Positions 37,204 to 44,409 of a DNA stretch of 64,000 nt are shown here, in pieces; the first letter of the stretch is position 1, and every line of letters starts with the position of its first letter. The notes under the pieces are model-generated. The model was not told where the DNA came from and searched no databases. It saw only the letters and a list, made by a program, of their open reading frames with translations. Location of the stretch: contig NZ_AOIS01000036.1 of assembly GCF_000337495.1 (NCBI RefSeq), positions 1 to 64,000 on the forward strand. The letters run 5' to 3'. The position numbers and the translations under genes were made by a program. Origin of the DNA: Haloterrigena salina JCM 13891. Lineage in GTDB: Archaea; Halobacteriota; Halobacteria; Halobacteriales; Natrialbaceae.

Positions 37204-37992
37204 TCAGTTCGTCTCGAGTGCGTCCCGATTGGCGTCGGCGAGTTCGACCAGCGCGTCGGCCTCGAGGGCGTGACACTCGCCGGGAACGACGAGCAGGTGC
37301 AGCGGGTCGCCGAACTCCCGCTCGGCGAGTTCCGACATGGTTCCGGCCGCGACGAGCGGATCGGGGCTGCCGGCGCGAGCGACGACGACGCCGACGAGGT
37401 CGGGGTACGCTTCGGCGAGCAACTCGGCGCCGACGTCGGCGGTCATGTACTCGTCCTCGTCGGTGAGTTCGTGATCGACCTTGATGTCGAGGTAGACGAC
37501 CGTGTGGAGGCCGTCCTCCCGGTTCGCGTCGATCGTGTCCGTCACGCTCGCCGGCAGGCCGTCGGCGCCGTGGGCGTAGGGGAAGGGGAGGGTAGTCGCC
37601 TTCCCGAAGCGGTAGTTCTGGAGCCCGGTCAGGGAACTGGCGGCCGTCTGGGCCGTGACGCCGTGGATCACCCGCGTCTCGATCCCGCGGTCGTGGGCCC
37701 GCAGGCGGAGGTCGACGTGGGTCGTCGAGATCATCGTGTCGCCCGCGGTCAGGAAGGCCACGTCCTCGCTCTCGGCGGCCTCGAGGATGTCGTCCGGGTG
37801 CTGTTCGACGCCCGTGCGGTCTCGGACCTCGATGTCGACGTCGTGGGCGGCCTCGAGGTCTGCGGCGGTCGCGCCGAGCAGTTTGCTGGTGTAGAACTCG
37901 GCGTAGGCGCGATCGGCGTTCTGGAGGGCATCCCGGCCCTCGACGGTGATCGACTGCTCGTCGTAGAGTCCGAGACCGATGAAGGTGAGCAT
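37204..37992 (-). CDS. dph5: Diphthine synthase
   Basis: S-adenosylmethionine-dependent methyltransferase that methylates the modified histidine of elongation factor aEF-2 on the way to diphthamide. 262 residues starting MLTFIGLGLYDEQSITVEG, with FLTAGDTMISTTHVDLRLRA near residue 95, VIHGVTAQTAASSLTG near 113 and RAGSPDPLVAAGTMSELAE near 205, all typical of the tetrapyrrole-methylase-fold Dph5. It stands alone. Length matches the family. Confidence 0.95.
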   Translation of the reverse strand: MLTFIGLGLYDEQSITVEGRDALQNADRAYAEFYTSKLLGATAADLEAAHDVDIEVRDRTGVEQHPDDILEAAESEDVAFLTAGDTMISTTHVDLRLRAHDRGIETRVIHGVTAQTAASSLTGLQNYRFGKATTLPFPYAHGADGLPASVTDTIDANREDGLHTVVYLDIKVDHELTDEDEYMTADVGAELLAEAYPDLVGVVVARAGSPDPLVAAGTMSELAEREFGDPLHLLVVPGECHALEADALVELADANRDALETN

Positions 37993-38058
37993 GGGCGCTC
38001 GTAGTATCAGCGTCCGGAATACGCTTTCGAGACGGCGGTCACCGATCGCGACGCCGTC

Positions 38059-38262
38059 TCAGCGGAGCCGTCGGTACGCCCGCAGGAGCAGCGACGCGGC
38101 CGTTCCGATACCGGGGATCCGCGAGGAGAGCGCGGCCGCGACGAGGAGCATTAGGCCGCTTCCGCGGTGTCCCTTCGAGAACTCCCGTATCGCGTCTATC
38201 AGGGTCGTCACGACGCCGATCTTTCTCATCAGTCCCGATCGATCGTCCGTTGTCGACGACAT
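38059..38262 (-). CDS. Small hypothetical protein with a hydrophobic C-terminal half
   Basis: 67 residues starting MSSTTDDRSGLMRKIGVVTTLIDAIREF. A basic middle (KGHRGSG) is followed by a hydrophobic stretch (LMLLVAAALSSRIPGIGTAAS) that could be membrane-associated, and a basic end (RAYRRLR). Small haloarchaeal membrane peptides of this kind are common, and I know no function for it. GC-rich third positions support coding. Confidence 0.55.
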   Translation of the reverse strand: MSSTTDDRSGLMRKIGVVTTLIDAIREFSKGHRGSGLMLLVAAALSSRIPGIGTAASLLLRAYRRLR

Positions 38263-38349
38263 CTGTATCGGGCTGAGCGACGACCGCGACGGGCAAAAGA
38301 CGGCGGGTTGCGCTTGCCACGCGGCGTCGATCGGTGAGGTGATCGGAGG

Positions 38350-38745
38350 CTACCGCCCGTCGTCCGCGATCGCCACCGCTTCGATCTCGACGCGATGGTC
38401 GGGACCGATCAACCGCTGCACCTCGACCATGCTGGTCGCGGGGCGAATGTCACCGAAGACTTCGCCGTGCGCGCGTCCGATCGCTTCCCAGTCGTCGATG
38501 TCGGTGACGTAGATCCGGGTCCGAACGACGTCCTCGAGTCCGGCGCCGGCCTCCTCGAGCGCGTCCGCGACGAGCTCGAGTGCGCGCTCCGTCTGTCGGT
38601 AAGGGTCGTCGGGCGCGACGACGTTCCCGTCCTCGTCGGTCGCGGTCGTCCCGGCGACGTGGATCTGCGAGCCGGCGCGAACGGCCCGCGAGTAGCCGAC
38701 GGTCGATTCCCACTCGGTGCCGCTCGAGACGGTGTAGCGGTCCAT
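38350..38745 (-). CDS. RidA-family (YjgF/YER057c/UK114) protein
   Basis: 131 residues. The family core is VGYSRAVRAGSQIHVAGTTATDEDGNVV near the start, ALELVADALEEAGAGLEDVVRTRIYVTDIDDWEAIG in the middle, and PATSMVEVQRLIGPDHRVEIEAVAI at the end, with the conserved Arg of the R-x-x-x(Y) site in RTRIYVTD. RidA deaminates reactive enamine/imine intermediates, including those formed during threonine/serine dehydration linked to isoleucine synthesis; the trimeric fold is shared by many paralogues. Confidence 0.9.
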   Translation of the reverse strand: MDRYTVSSGTEWESTVGYSRAVRAGSQIHVAGTTATDEDGNVVAPDDPYRQTERALELVADALEEAGAGLEDVVRTRIYVTDIDDWEAIGRAHGEVFGDIRPATSMVEVQRLIGPDHRVEIEAVAIADDGR

Positions 38746-38799
38746 ACGGTCACCATCGTTCCTGGGGCGATAAGTGTCTGTGTTCGAACTAATACGACC

Positions 38800-39264
38800 T
38801 CAGAATCCGATGTGGGACGTCGAGGTGGGCCCGCCGTCGCCGTCGCCCTCGTTATCGTCGATCCCGCCCTCGCCGACGAACGTCAGTTCGTCGTCGGTGA
38901 GCACGATTCGGCCGTCGTTTCGGACCGAGATGTCGACCGACGGGAGCGTCGTGTCGGCGGCCTCGCCGTTGTCGCAGTAGCCCGAACAGGAATCGAACAT
39001 CGAGCCGTGTTTCGGACAGATGATCCGGCCCTCGCGCATCGGGACGCCCCGACCCGTATCGAAGCGCTGGGCTTCGTGCGTACAGCGGTTGATCCACGCC
39101 TCGACGCCGCCGTCGGTCGACGCCTGACCGCTGGTCGAGCCGCTCTCGTCGTCGTCATCGCAGGGAACGAGAATCACTTCGTCCAGTTCGCCGTACTGGT
39201 CCCGCACCGTGAACAGCCACGATCCCTCCTCGCGGACCGTCTCCGCGGTTGTCAGCTCTCGCAT
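38800..39264 (-). CDS. Rieske [2Fe-2S] ferredoxin-like protein
   Basis: 154 residues from ATG 39264 (MRELTTAETVREEG). The cluster motif has C-x-H in NRCTHEAQRFDTG near residue 76 and C-x-x-H in ICPKHGSMFD near 98, about 17 residues apart, as in Rieske ferredoxins. A further CSGYC pair follows the second motif. The C-terminus is Gly/Asp-rich. Probably an electron carrier to an oxygenase not found nearby. It lies 54 bases upstream (in transcription) of the RidA gene. Confidence 0.88.
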   Translation of the reverse strand: MRELTTAETVREEGSWLFTVRDQYGELDEVILVPCDDDDESGSTSGQASTDGGVEAWINRCTHEAQRFDTGRGVPMREGRIICPKHGSMFDSCSGYCDNGEAADTTLPSVDISVRNDGRIVLTDDELTFVGEGGIDDNEGDGDGGPTSTSHIGF

Positions 39265-39389
39265 ACCGACCAGTACCGGCGGCGGCCTGAAAACTGTCAC
39301 TCCGGCGTCCGCGGCTCGAGTCTCGATCTCGGCGTCCGACGGCGTGGCGAAACGTTACCGTTACGGCGGTTCGACGGCTTCGTTCGGGT

Positions 39390-40421
39390 ATGGAAGTGCC
39401 GTGCGTCCGCGCGCCGCGCGAGGAAGGGGAAGCCACGCGTCAGCGACTCGCGGACGCGGACCTGATCGACGACGAGTACGAACTGACCGTCGACGACGGC
39501 AGCCTCTACATCCCGATCGCCGACCCCGACGCGGTTCCCGCGGAGTTCGAGGTCGTCTCCCGGACGCTCGAGGAGCGCGAGACACAGACGACGCCCGCGG
39601 ACCTGCTCGGCTTCGAGCCGTCCTACGAGCGACTGGGCCGCGCGGCACTGCTCGACGAGGACGACGACGAACGCGCCCGGGAGATCGCCGACGCGATCGT
39701 CGCGTCGGATCTGCCCCTCGAGACGGTCCTCAACAAGGCCTCGAAAGTGAAGGGGGAGACCCGCGTCCGCGACTGGGAACTGCTCGCGGGCGCGAACACG
39801 GAGGTCGTCCACCGCGAGTACGGCTGCGAGTTCCTGCTGGATCTCGCCGAGGTGTACTTTTCGCCGCGACTCGCGACCGAGCGCAATCGAGTCGTCGAGC
39901 AAATTACCGCGGACGAGCACGTCTTCGACATGTTCGCCGGTGTCGGCCCGTTCGTGATCCCCATCGCGAAGCGCGGCGCCGAGTGCGTCGGCGTCGACGT
40001 CAACCCGGACGCCATCGACTACTTGCGGGAGAACGCGCGCCGCAACGGCGTCGAGGATCGGGTGACGGCGATCTGTGACGACGTCCGCAACCTCGTTGCG
40101 GGCTCGTCGCGCGAACGGTGTGAGTGCGACGGTGTTCGCGAGGTGACGCCCGAGTACGAGGGCTGGGCCGACCGCGTCGTGATGAACCTCCCCCACAGCG
40201 CCGACGAGTTCCTCGAGGCCGCCGTCACCGTCGCGGGCGACGACTGCGTGCTCCACTACTACGACATCCAGCACGAGGACGATCCATTCGGTCCCGGAGA
40301 GCGAGCGATCCGCGAGGCCGCCGAACCGGCGTACGACGTTTCGGTGGAGACGGAACGGGTCGTTCGCTCCTACGCCCCCCACGAACTGAACGTCTGTCTG
40401 GACGTCCGACTCGAGCGCTGA
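39390..40421 (+). CDS. trm5: tRNA (guanine37-N1)-methyltransferase Trm5
   Basis: Adds a methyl group to G37 beside the anticodon, using S-adenosylmethionine. 343 residues: the D1/D2 region (about 1-130), then the Rossmann methyltransferase with HVFDMFAGVGPFVIPIAKRG near residue 176, GVDVNPDAIDYLRENARRNGV near 200 and the catalytic NLPH motif (VVMNLPHSADEFLEAA) near 263, in the usual NPP position. A tRNA gene follows 84 bases downstream. Start at ATG 39390 gives the normal length. Confidence 0.93.
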   Translation: MEVPCVRAPREEGEATRQRLADADLIDDEYELTVDDGSLYIPIADPDAVPAEFEVVSRTLEERETQTTPADLLGFEPSYERLGRAALLDEDDDERAREIADAIVASDLPLETVLNKASKVKGETRVRDWELLAGANTEVVHREYGCEFLLDLAEVYFSPRLATERNRVVEQITADEHVFDMFAGVGPFVIPIAKRGAECVGVDVNPDAIDYLRENARRNGVEDRVTAICDDVRNLVAGSSRERCECDGVREVTPEYEGWADRVVMNLPHSADEFLEAAVTVAGDDCVLHYYDIQHEDDPFGPGERAIREAAEPAYDVSVETERVVRSYAPHELNVCLDVRLER

Positions 40422-40466
40422 CTCGAGGTACGAGATCCCATCGCACGGCCGTAACGATTCGCAATC

Positions 40467-40473
40467 CTTATGG
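40467..40473 (+). promoter_or_regulatory. TATA box of the tRNA-Thr gene
   Basis: CTTATGG, preceded by GCAATC, lies 33 bases before the first base of the tRNA, giving a start a few bases ahead of the mature 5' end. This matches archaeal tRNA promoters. Confidence 0.6.
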
Positions 40474-40505
40474 CTGGTATCGGCCCTACAACAGAGTACA
40501 CTCGC

Positions 40506-40579
40506 GCCGGTGTAGCTCAGACTGGCAGAGCGAATCCTTCGTAAGGATTAGGTCGAGGGTTCAAATCCCTCCACCGGCT
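40506..40579 (+). tRNA. tRNA-Thr (anticodon CGT)
   Basis: A 74-base cloverleaf. The acceptor GCCGGTG (40506-40512) pairs with CACCGGC (40572-40578), with discriminator T40579. The D arm holds TAGCTCAGACTGGCAGA. The anticodon stem AATCC/GGATT encloses loop TTCGTAA with anticodon CGT at 40540-40542, reading ACG (Thr). The T arm has GAGGGTTCAAATCCCTC. No intron is seen, CCA is not encoded, and the T-rich TTTCCTTTT after it looks like a terminator. Confidence 0.96.
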
Positions 40580-40588
40580 TTCCTTTTG
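40579..40588 (+). terminator. T-rich terminator after tRNA-Thr
   Basis: TTTCCTTTTG immediately follows the mature tRNA sequence. Short T-tracts are the usual archaeal RNA polymerase stop signals. Confidence 0.5.
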
Positions 40589-40677
40589 CGACGAATCGCT
40601 TCGCGATACCAGTTGCAGAGTGGCAACTGAACACGGACTGGCGCTGAAAAAGGACAGTGGTCAGGAACGGAGAGTCC

Positions 40678-41433
40678 TCAGAAGATCCCGAGAATGAACG
40701 TCAGTCCCATACCCACCAGCACCGTCGCCGTCAGCAACGGTAGGTACGGCGTGTATCGGTCGACCGTTTCGCGGTGGCGTTCGTAGCCTGCGATCAAGAG
40801 GAGCGTCGGAATGAGGATCGCAATGATCACGACCAGCGAATAAACCAGCATCAGTTCCAGGCAGTAGGCCGTCCCCGTACAGATCGCCAGAATTTGAATC
40901 GGCTCCTCGTGGGCGAACCCCAGCAGGAGGGCGGTCGTCCCGAGGGCCATCAATCCGCGTTCAGCGTCTTCGTCACTCAAATGACGATGTCCGCCGAACA
41001 GTCGCTCCCGAATCCGGGTCAGTCTCCCGCGCTGGGAGGTGGTCCCCGAATGGTTGTGGTCGTGTGAATGATCGTGTTCATGAGTGTGGGTATGGGCGTG
41101 GTCGTGGTGGGACTCATCGTGATCGTGACCTGACCCGTGTCCGCCGTTCCGATATTCGTGGATTCCCAGTAGAATGAGGATGATCCCTGCGATATATCGC
41201 ATCCACGGGCCTTCGGCGAAGGCAGCGAAGCGACTGAACCAAAAGTACGCCACTACCAGTGCGACGCTGCTAATCAGATGTCCGACTCCGAGAACGAGTC
41301 CTGCGACCGCCCCGTAGAGCCACGTCCGCGAGCGATTCAACCCGTAGGTCGCAGCGATCGGCCACCCGTGATCCGGGAGCACGCCGTGGATAAAGCCGAT
41401 CGTAACGACACCTGCAACGAGACCGAGATCCAT
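40678..41433 (-). CDS. Nickel/cobalt permease with histidine-rich loop (NiCoT/RcnA-like)
   Basis: 251 residues from ATG 41433 (MDLGLVAGVVTIGFIHGVLP). Six or so membrane segments. The metal motif HGVLPDH at residues 16-22 fits the H-x(4)-D signature of nickel/cobalt permeases. A cytoplasmic or loop segment (about 110-145) is almost pure His/Asp/Glu, with alternating HD and HT pairs, followed by GFAHEEPIQILA in a later TM. Either uptake or efflux is possible; the divergent nikR argues for nickel. Confidence 0.88.
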   Translation of the reverse strand: MDLGLVAGVVTIGFIHGVLPDHGWPIAATYGLNRSRTWLYGAVAGLVLGVGHLISSVALVVAYFWFSRFAAFAEGPWMRYIAGIILILLGIHEYRNGGHGSGHDHDESHHDHAHTHTHEHDHSHDHNHSGTTSQRGRLTRIRERLFGGHRHLSDEDAERGLMALGTTALLLGFAHEEPIQILAICTGTAYCLELMLVYSLVVIIAILIPTLLLIAGYERHRETVDRYTPYLPLLTATVLVGMGLTFILGIF

Positions 41434-41503
41434 GCGGAATCCTCGGGAGAGACGGCACAAAAATGCTGTTAGCACCGATTGAGGGGGATCGTAATACCCC
41501 GGT

Positions 41504-41540
41504 CGGCGTGAAAAACCACAGCACCCATTCGTTCACCCCG
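41504..41540. promoter_or_regulatory. Inverted repeat between the nickel permease and nikR (candidate NikR operator)
   Basis: CGGCGTGAA (41504-41512) and TTCACCCCG (41532-41540) are reverse complements at eight of nine positions, separated by 19 bases. The arrangement, with widely spaced half-sites centred 28 bases apart, resembles the long-spaced half-sites of bacterial NikR. It sits upstream of both divergent genes. Only a binding test can confirm it. Confidence 0.5.
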
Positions 41541-41559
41541 CTAAGTCCGCTGTAACCAG

Positions 41560-41946
41560 ATGCGTACCAGTTTCAATATTCCGGATGACTTACTCGAGGA
41601 ATTTGATCAGACGTGGCAGACTGAGGGATTCGACTCCCGGTCACGAGCAGTTCGGGAAGCGATGCAGGAGTATATCGAGGCTCACACCGAACTCGAGACC
41701 GTCTCGGGCGAAGTGACAACCGCGCTTGCCTTCGATTATCAACACGAGCACGTGATCCGCGAACTCCACGACGTACAACACGATTTTCAGGATATCATTA
41801 CGACGACGAGCCACACGCACGAAGGCGATTGGTGTCTGGAAACGATTTTCTGTCGCGGCGAGGCGGCCCGCGTTCGCAAACTCGTGTATCGACTCCGCGA
41901 TTTCGACGCCGTGGGACAGGTAAAAGTCCTGTTACTTCGGTCTTGA
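41560..41946 (+). CDS. nikR: Nickel-responsive regulator NikR
   Basis: 128 residues. The ribbon-helix-helix N-terminus is MRTSFNIPDDLLEEFD...SRSRAVREAMQEYIE (1-40). The ACT-like metal-sensing C-domain has the square-planar nickel ligands in the NikR pattern: H74 (VQHDF), H85 and H87 (SHTHEGDW) and C92 (WCLE). In E. coli the equivalents are H76, H87, H89 and C95. It is divergent from the nickel permease, which it probably represses when nickel is sufficient. Confidence 0.92.
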   Translation: MRTSFNIPDDLLEEFDQTWQTEGFDSRSRAVREAMQEYIEAHTELETVSGEVTTALAFDYQHEHVIRELHDVQHDFQDIITTTSHTHEGDWCLETIFCRGEAARVRKLVYRLRDFDAVGQVKVLLLRS

Positions 41947-42173
41947 ATATCCCTGCAGTTGTTTCGAGTGGCCGGTTATCGACGAGACGAGCGATGTGAG
42001 TTCTCGATTACGCTGTCGCCGTCCGAGTGAAACGCAATGCCTCCAGAAACCCCCATCTCCGAACTCGACAACCGCCGCATTCCGCGACGGCGACCGCGTT
42101 CGAACGGCGGACTCGACGAGTCCGAATCCGTCTAGACAGGGACGACAAGGAAGACAGGATTGTTGATCGGCAC

Positions 42174-42543
42174 ATGTGCGCGTCGGCAGAATACACTCCG
42201 CTCGACGAGACGGATCGGAAAATCCTCCAACGCCTGCAGCGCGACGCGCGAAACAAAATCGCGGTCGAGATCGGGGAGCAGATCGGCGTTTCGGACGGCA
42301 CCGTTCGGAACCGCATCAGAAACTCGAGCAACGGGGAATCATCGAAGGCTACGTTCCGACCATCAACTACGAGAACGCTGGTTATCACGACGTAACGCGT
42401 ATTGCGCAGACGCTCGATACGCTCGGGCACCAGGTGGAGAGCGAAGAACTCCTCCGACACACTACTTTCGACCGTTCGATCACTTTGGGAGCGAATCCAG
42501 GGCCGACGAGAGCGAGCCGGATGCGGACCACGAACTGTCCTGA
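42174..42543 (+). pseudogene. Lrp/AsnC-family regulator, frame-shifted and internally deleted
   Basis: ATG 42174 opens the HTH (LDETDRKILQRLQRDARNKIAVEIGEQIGVSDGTVRNRI). A missing base near 42322 moves the next part, KLEQRGIIEGYVPTINYEN, to another frame. That ends at NAGYHDV, where about 40 residues of the RAM sensor domain appear lost. A remnant RIAQTLDTLGHQVESEELL follows, then THYFRPFDHFGSESRADES in a third frame to a stop at 42541. It is a degraded one-component amino-acid-type regulator; the pieces suggest decay rather than a working gene. Confidence 0.75.
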
Positions 42544-42670
42544 GCGAGTCGCCAGCTTCGGGTTTTGATGATCGTAACGCGATGCGATTTAGAGAATCGA
42601 ATCGAGATTGGCTTCGATAATCCAAGCATCTTCGCCAGTTCGGTACGATAATAGAACCGTTCAGAAAGAG

Positions 42671-42677
42671 TTTATAA
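42671..42677 (+). promoter_or_regulatory. TATA box before the 87-residue ORF
   Basis: TTTATAA lies 24-30 bases ahead of ATG 42701, the spacing of a leaderless haloarchaeal promoter. Confidence 0.6.
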
Positions 42678-42700
42678 CTGCCGAGTGGATTGAGGGTGGT

Positions 42701-42964
42701 ATGGAACGTAGCCAGCACGCGAGTTCTCATCCCACTGGAAAGCAGTTTTCGCTGGTCACCAACGCCGCTTTGTTGAAATTCCTTCTGCGTTATCGGAGTA
42801 TCGAACCGGGCGCTCTCGAGGCGGCTATCCGCGGGACGGGCGCGAGGACGATATCCGTCGAATCTTTGAGAGATGCTAGTATCGGCGGACCCGGCGGCAC
42901 TGTTCGAGTTTCTGTGGAGAACAGCGTCACAGGAGTTCGGATAGAGTCGACGAGAGGAAGCTGA
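42701..42964 (+). CDS. Small unknown protein with a leaderless promoter
   Basis: 87 residues starting MERSQHASSHPTGKQFSLVTNAALL. A helical middle (LLKFLLRYRSIEPGALEAAIR) and a glycine-rich end (GGPGGTVRVSVENS) show no catalytic motif. I do not recognise the family. TATA spacing supports translation from ATG 42701. A zinc-ribbon ORF follows 11 bases later, so the pair may be cotranscribed. Confidence 0.5.
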   Translation: MERSQHASSHPTGKQFSLVTNAALLKFLLRYRSIEPGALEAAIRGTGARTISVESLRDASIGGPGGTVRVSVENSVTGVRIESTRGS

Positions 42965-42975
42965 TCGACGGTCGT

Positions 42976-43107
42976 ATGGACGCGTACATCGAGTGCGACG
43001 AGTGCGGCTTCGTGCTCCTCTCTGAGAGCGCTTCCGAACCGCTCCCGAAGCGGGTTGATTCGTGCCCCGGCTGTGGCGGAACGAGTTTTCGATTCACCGC
43101 GGGCTAA
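42976..43107 (+). CDS. 43-residue zinc-ribbon peptide
   Basis: The ATG at 42976 opens 43 codons: MDAYIECDECGFVLL..., then CPGCGGTSF and the end TAG-TAA. Two CxxC pairs (CDEC at residues 7-10 and CPGC near 31-34) form a zinc ribbon of the small haloarchaeal class often involved in protein or nucleic-acid binding. It lies close behind the 87-residue gene. Length and composition support a real product. Confidence 0.65.
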   Translation: MDAYIECDECGFVLLSESASEPLPKRVDSCPGCGGTSFRFTAG

Positions 43108-43204
43108 CTGCGTATCTGGCGGTGCTCGCTCTCGGGAGATCGGTACGGCGCGATTCGAGTGAGTGCATCCGCGCCACATTCGTGCATCATCCGGCAGTAA
43201 ACAC

Positions 43205-43230
43205 CAAAATTGTTTGGGAGTACAATTTTG
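43205..43230. repeat. Perfect inverted repeat CAAAATTGT-N8-ACAATTTTG
   Basis: Half-sites at 43205-43213 and 43222-43230. AT-rich dyads of this sort in haloarchaeal gaps are often operators. It has no adjacent gene start within 100 bases. Confidence 0.7.
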
Positions 43231-43259
43231 CCGATCGAACGTCTAGAAGCGATCGCAGG

Positions 43260-43283
43260 GAATCCGGATCGAGATCCGGGTTC
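43260..43283. repeat. GC-rich hairpin around CCGGATC-GA-GATCCGG
   Basis: A perfect 7-bp stem (43264-43270 and 43273-43279), extended to 11 bp by flanking GAAT/GTTC with one G-T pair. Confidence 0.6.
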
Positions 43284-43317
43284 GCCCACCGCGGTTGGCC
43301 GCAGTCGGCGGCCACTC

Positions 43318-43332
43318 GTGGACATCATCCAC
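43318..43332. repeat. Dyad GTGGA-CATCA-TCCAC (inverted copy of the site at the next gene's start)
   Basis: It shares the 13-base core TGGACATCATCCA with the reverse complement of 43584-43596, where the core overlaps the ATG of the small winged-helix gene. Each copy is itself a TGGA-N5-TCCA dyad. This could be an autoregulatory operator pair. Confidence 0.5.
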
Positions 43333-43553
43333 TTCCGACCGATCCGTAACGCAGTCGCGCCGAGAGCGATCGCTCTTCTCACGAGACGCCGATACATCTG
43401 CTATCGCTCGCTCGACCGATACGTAATTTGATAAAACGACCGGTCCAGCGGAAATTATGTCACGCTCGAGAGGCCGATATCACTCATGAATAATGGTCAA
43501 GAATATCGCCGGCTGCGTACGGTCTATGATGTGTGGGACCACCTCTCAATCAG

Positions 43554-43560
43554 CTTTATG
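43554..43560 (+). promoter_or_regulatory. TATA box before the winged-helix gene
   Basis: CTTTATG, centred about 30 bases before ATG 43587, predicts a leaderless transcript. Confidence 0.55.
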
Positions 43561-43586
43561 TGTCGGTTCGTTGCCGTCGTCCATGG

Positions 43587-43805
43587 ATGATGTCCACAAG
43601 CGAACACCAGCCGACAGTACCGGACGAATTCGACGCGCCGCGGACGAAGCTCGTGTATCTCTCCGTGCTGGTACTCGAAGAGGCGACGGTGTCCGAACTC
43701 CAGCAGCTGCTGGGACTATCGAAATTGACACTTCTGCCGATTCTGCGATCGCTCGTCGAGGGGGGCCGCGTTCGGTCCACGGAGGTCGGCTATGCCTGCC
43801 GGTGA
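43587..43805 (+). CDS. Small winged-helix DNA-binding protein
   Basis: 72 residues (71 if ATG 43590 is used) starting MMSTSEHQPTVPDEF. The helices TKLVYLSVLVLEEATVSELQQLLGLSKLTLLPILRSLVEGGRVRS form a complete winged-helix motif of MarR/TrmB type with no sensor domain. The dyad TGGA-N5-TCCA covers its start codon, which suggests autoregulation. It overlaps the following gene by 14 bases, so the three genes to 45206 are a coupled unit. Confidence 0.75.
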   Translation: MMSTSEHQPTVPDEFDAPRTKLVYLSVLVLEEATVSELQQLLGLSKLTLLPILRSLVEGGRVRSTEVGYACR

Positions 43806-44409
43806 GGTCGAATCGCCGTTCGCGCCGGTCATCGATATCGATTCGGCCGCGAGTCTCCGGGTCGACTGTTACGTCCGTGGGAGCGTTCCGCCGGCCATCA
43901 CGGCGACCATCGACGACGTCGTTGAGCGGCTCCGAGACCTCGACGAACGCGACGTGATCGACGACCACCGGGTGATCCACTGGCCGCCCGAGTACCGCTC
44001 GACCGCCGGATCGACCGGTGAAAACGGGTCGACCCGCGACGAACTCGTCGCCGAGTTCGAACGCTGGGCCGCCCGGAACGGCCACTCGCTCGAGCCGGCG
44101 TTTCGCCGACAGGCGGTTCCGCCGTCGCCGTTCGACACCGACTCCGACCAACCGCGCGAGCGAGTTCGGGTTCCGGTCGTCGCGCTGGCGATCTCCGAGG
44201 TCGAAGAGGACGCGACGATCGCGGACGCCGTCGACGCGAACGCAGCGTCGATTCGAGGCGTCGTCCCCTATACGGAACGGCCGTCGGCGGAGCGGTCGCG
44301 GACGTACACCGTCAACGACCTGCTCGCGACCGTCGAAACGAACGGGAACGACGTTCTCACGGGGACGCACCAACGCGAGGGCCCGACGCCGCTTGGGGGC
44401 CGCCAATGA
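43792..44409 (+). CDS. Conserved haloarchaeal HTH-associated protein
   Basis: 205 residues starting MPAGEVESPFAPVIDIDSAAS. The pattern DCYVRGSVPPAITATIDDVVERLRDLDER...IHWPPE...ELVAEFERWAARNGHSLEPAF resembles a haloarchaeal family I remember as HTH-domain proteins of unknown role. No HTH is plain here. It overlaps both neighbours (14 and 4 bases), implying a functional link with the winged-helix protein and the reductase. Confidence 0.6.
   Translation: MPAGEVESPFAPVIDIDSAASLRVDCYVRGSVPPAITATIDDVVERLRDLDERDVIDDHRVIHWPPEYRSTAGSTGENGSTRDELVAEFERWAARNGHSLEPAFRRQAVPPSPFDTDSDQPRERVRVPVVALAISEVEEDATIADAVDANAASIRGVVPYTERPSAERSRTYTVNDLLATVETNGNDVLTGTHQREGPTPLGGRQ

Larger units (their letters stand above)
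43108..43586. other. 479-base stretch with dyads, no gene
   Basis: Relatively AT-rich. It holds a perfect 9-bp dyad with an 8-base loop (43205-43230), a GC hairpin (43260-43283), an inverted copy of the GTGGATGATGTCCAC motif (43318-43332), and a TATA box for the next gene (43554-43560). No frame with coding character was found. Confidence 0.55.
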
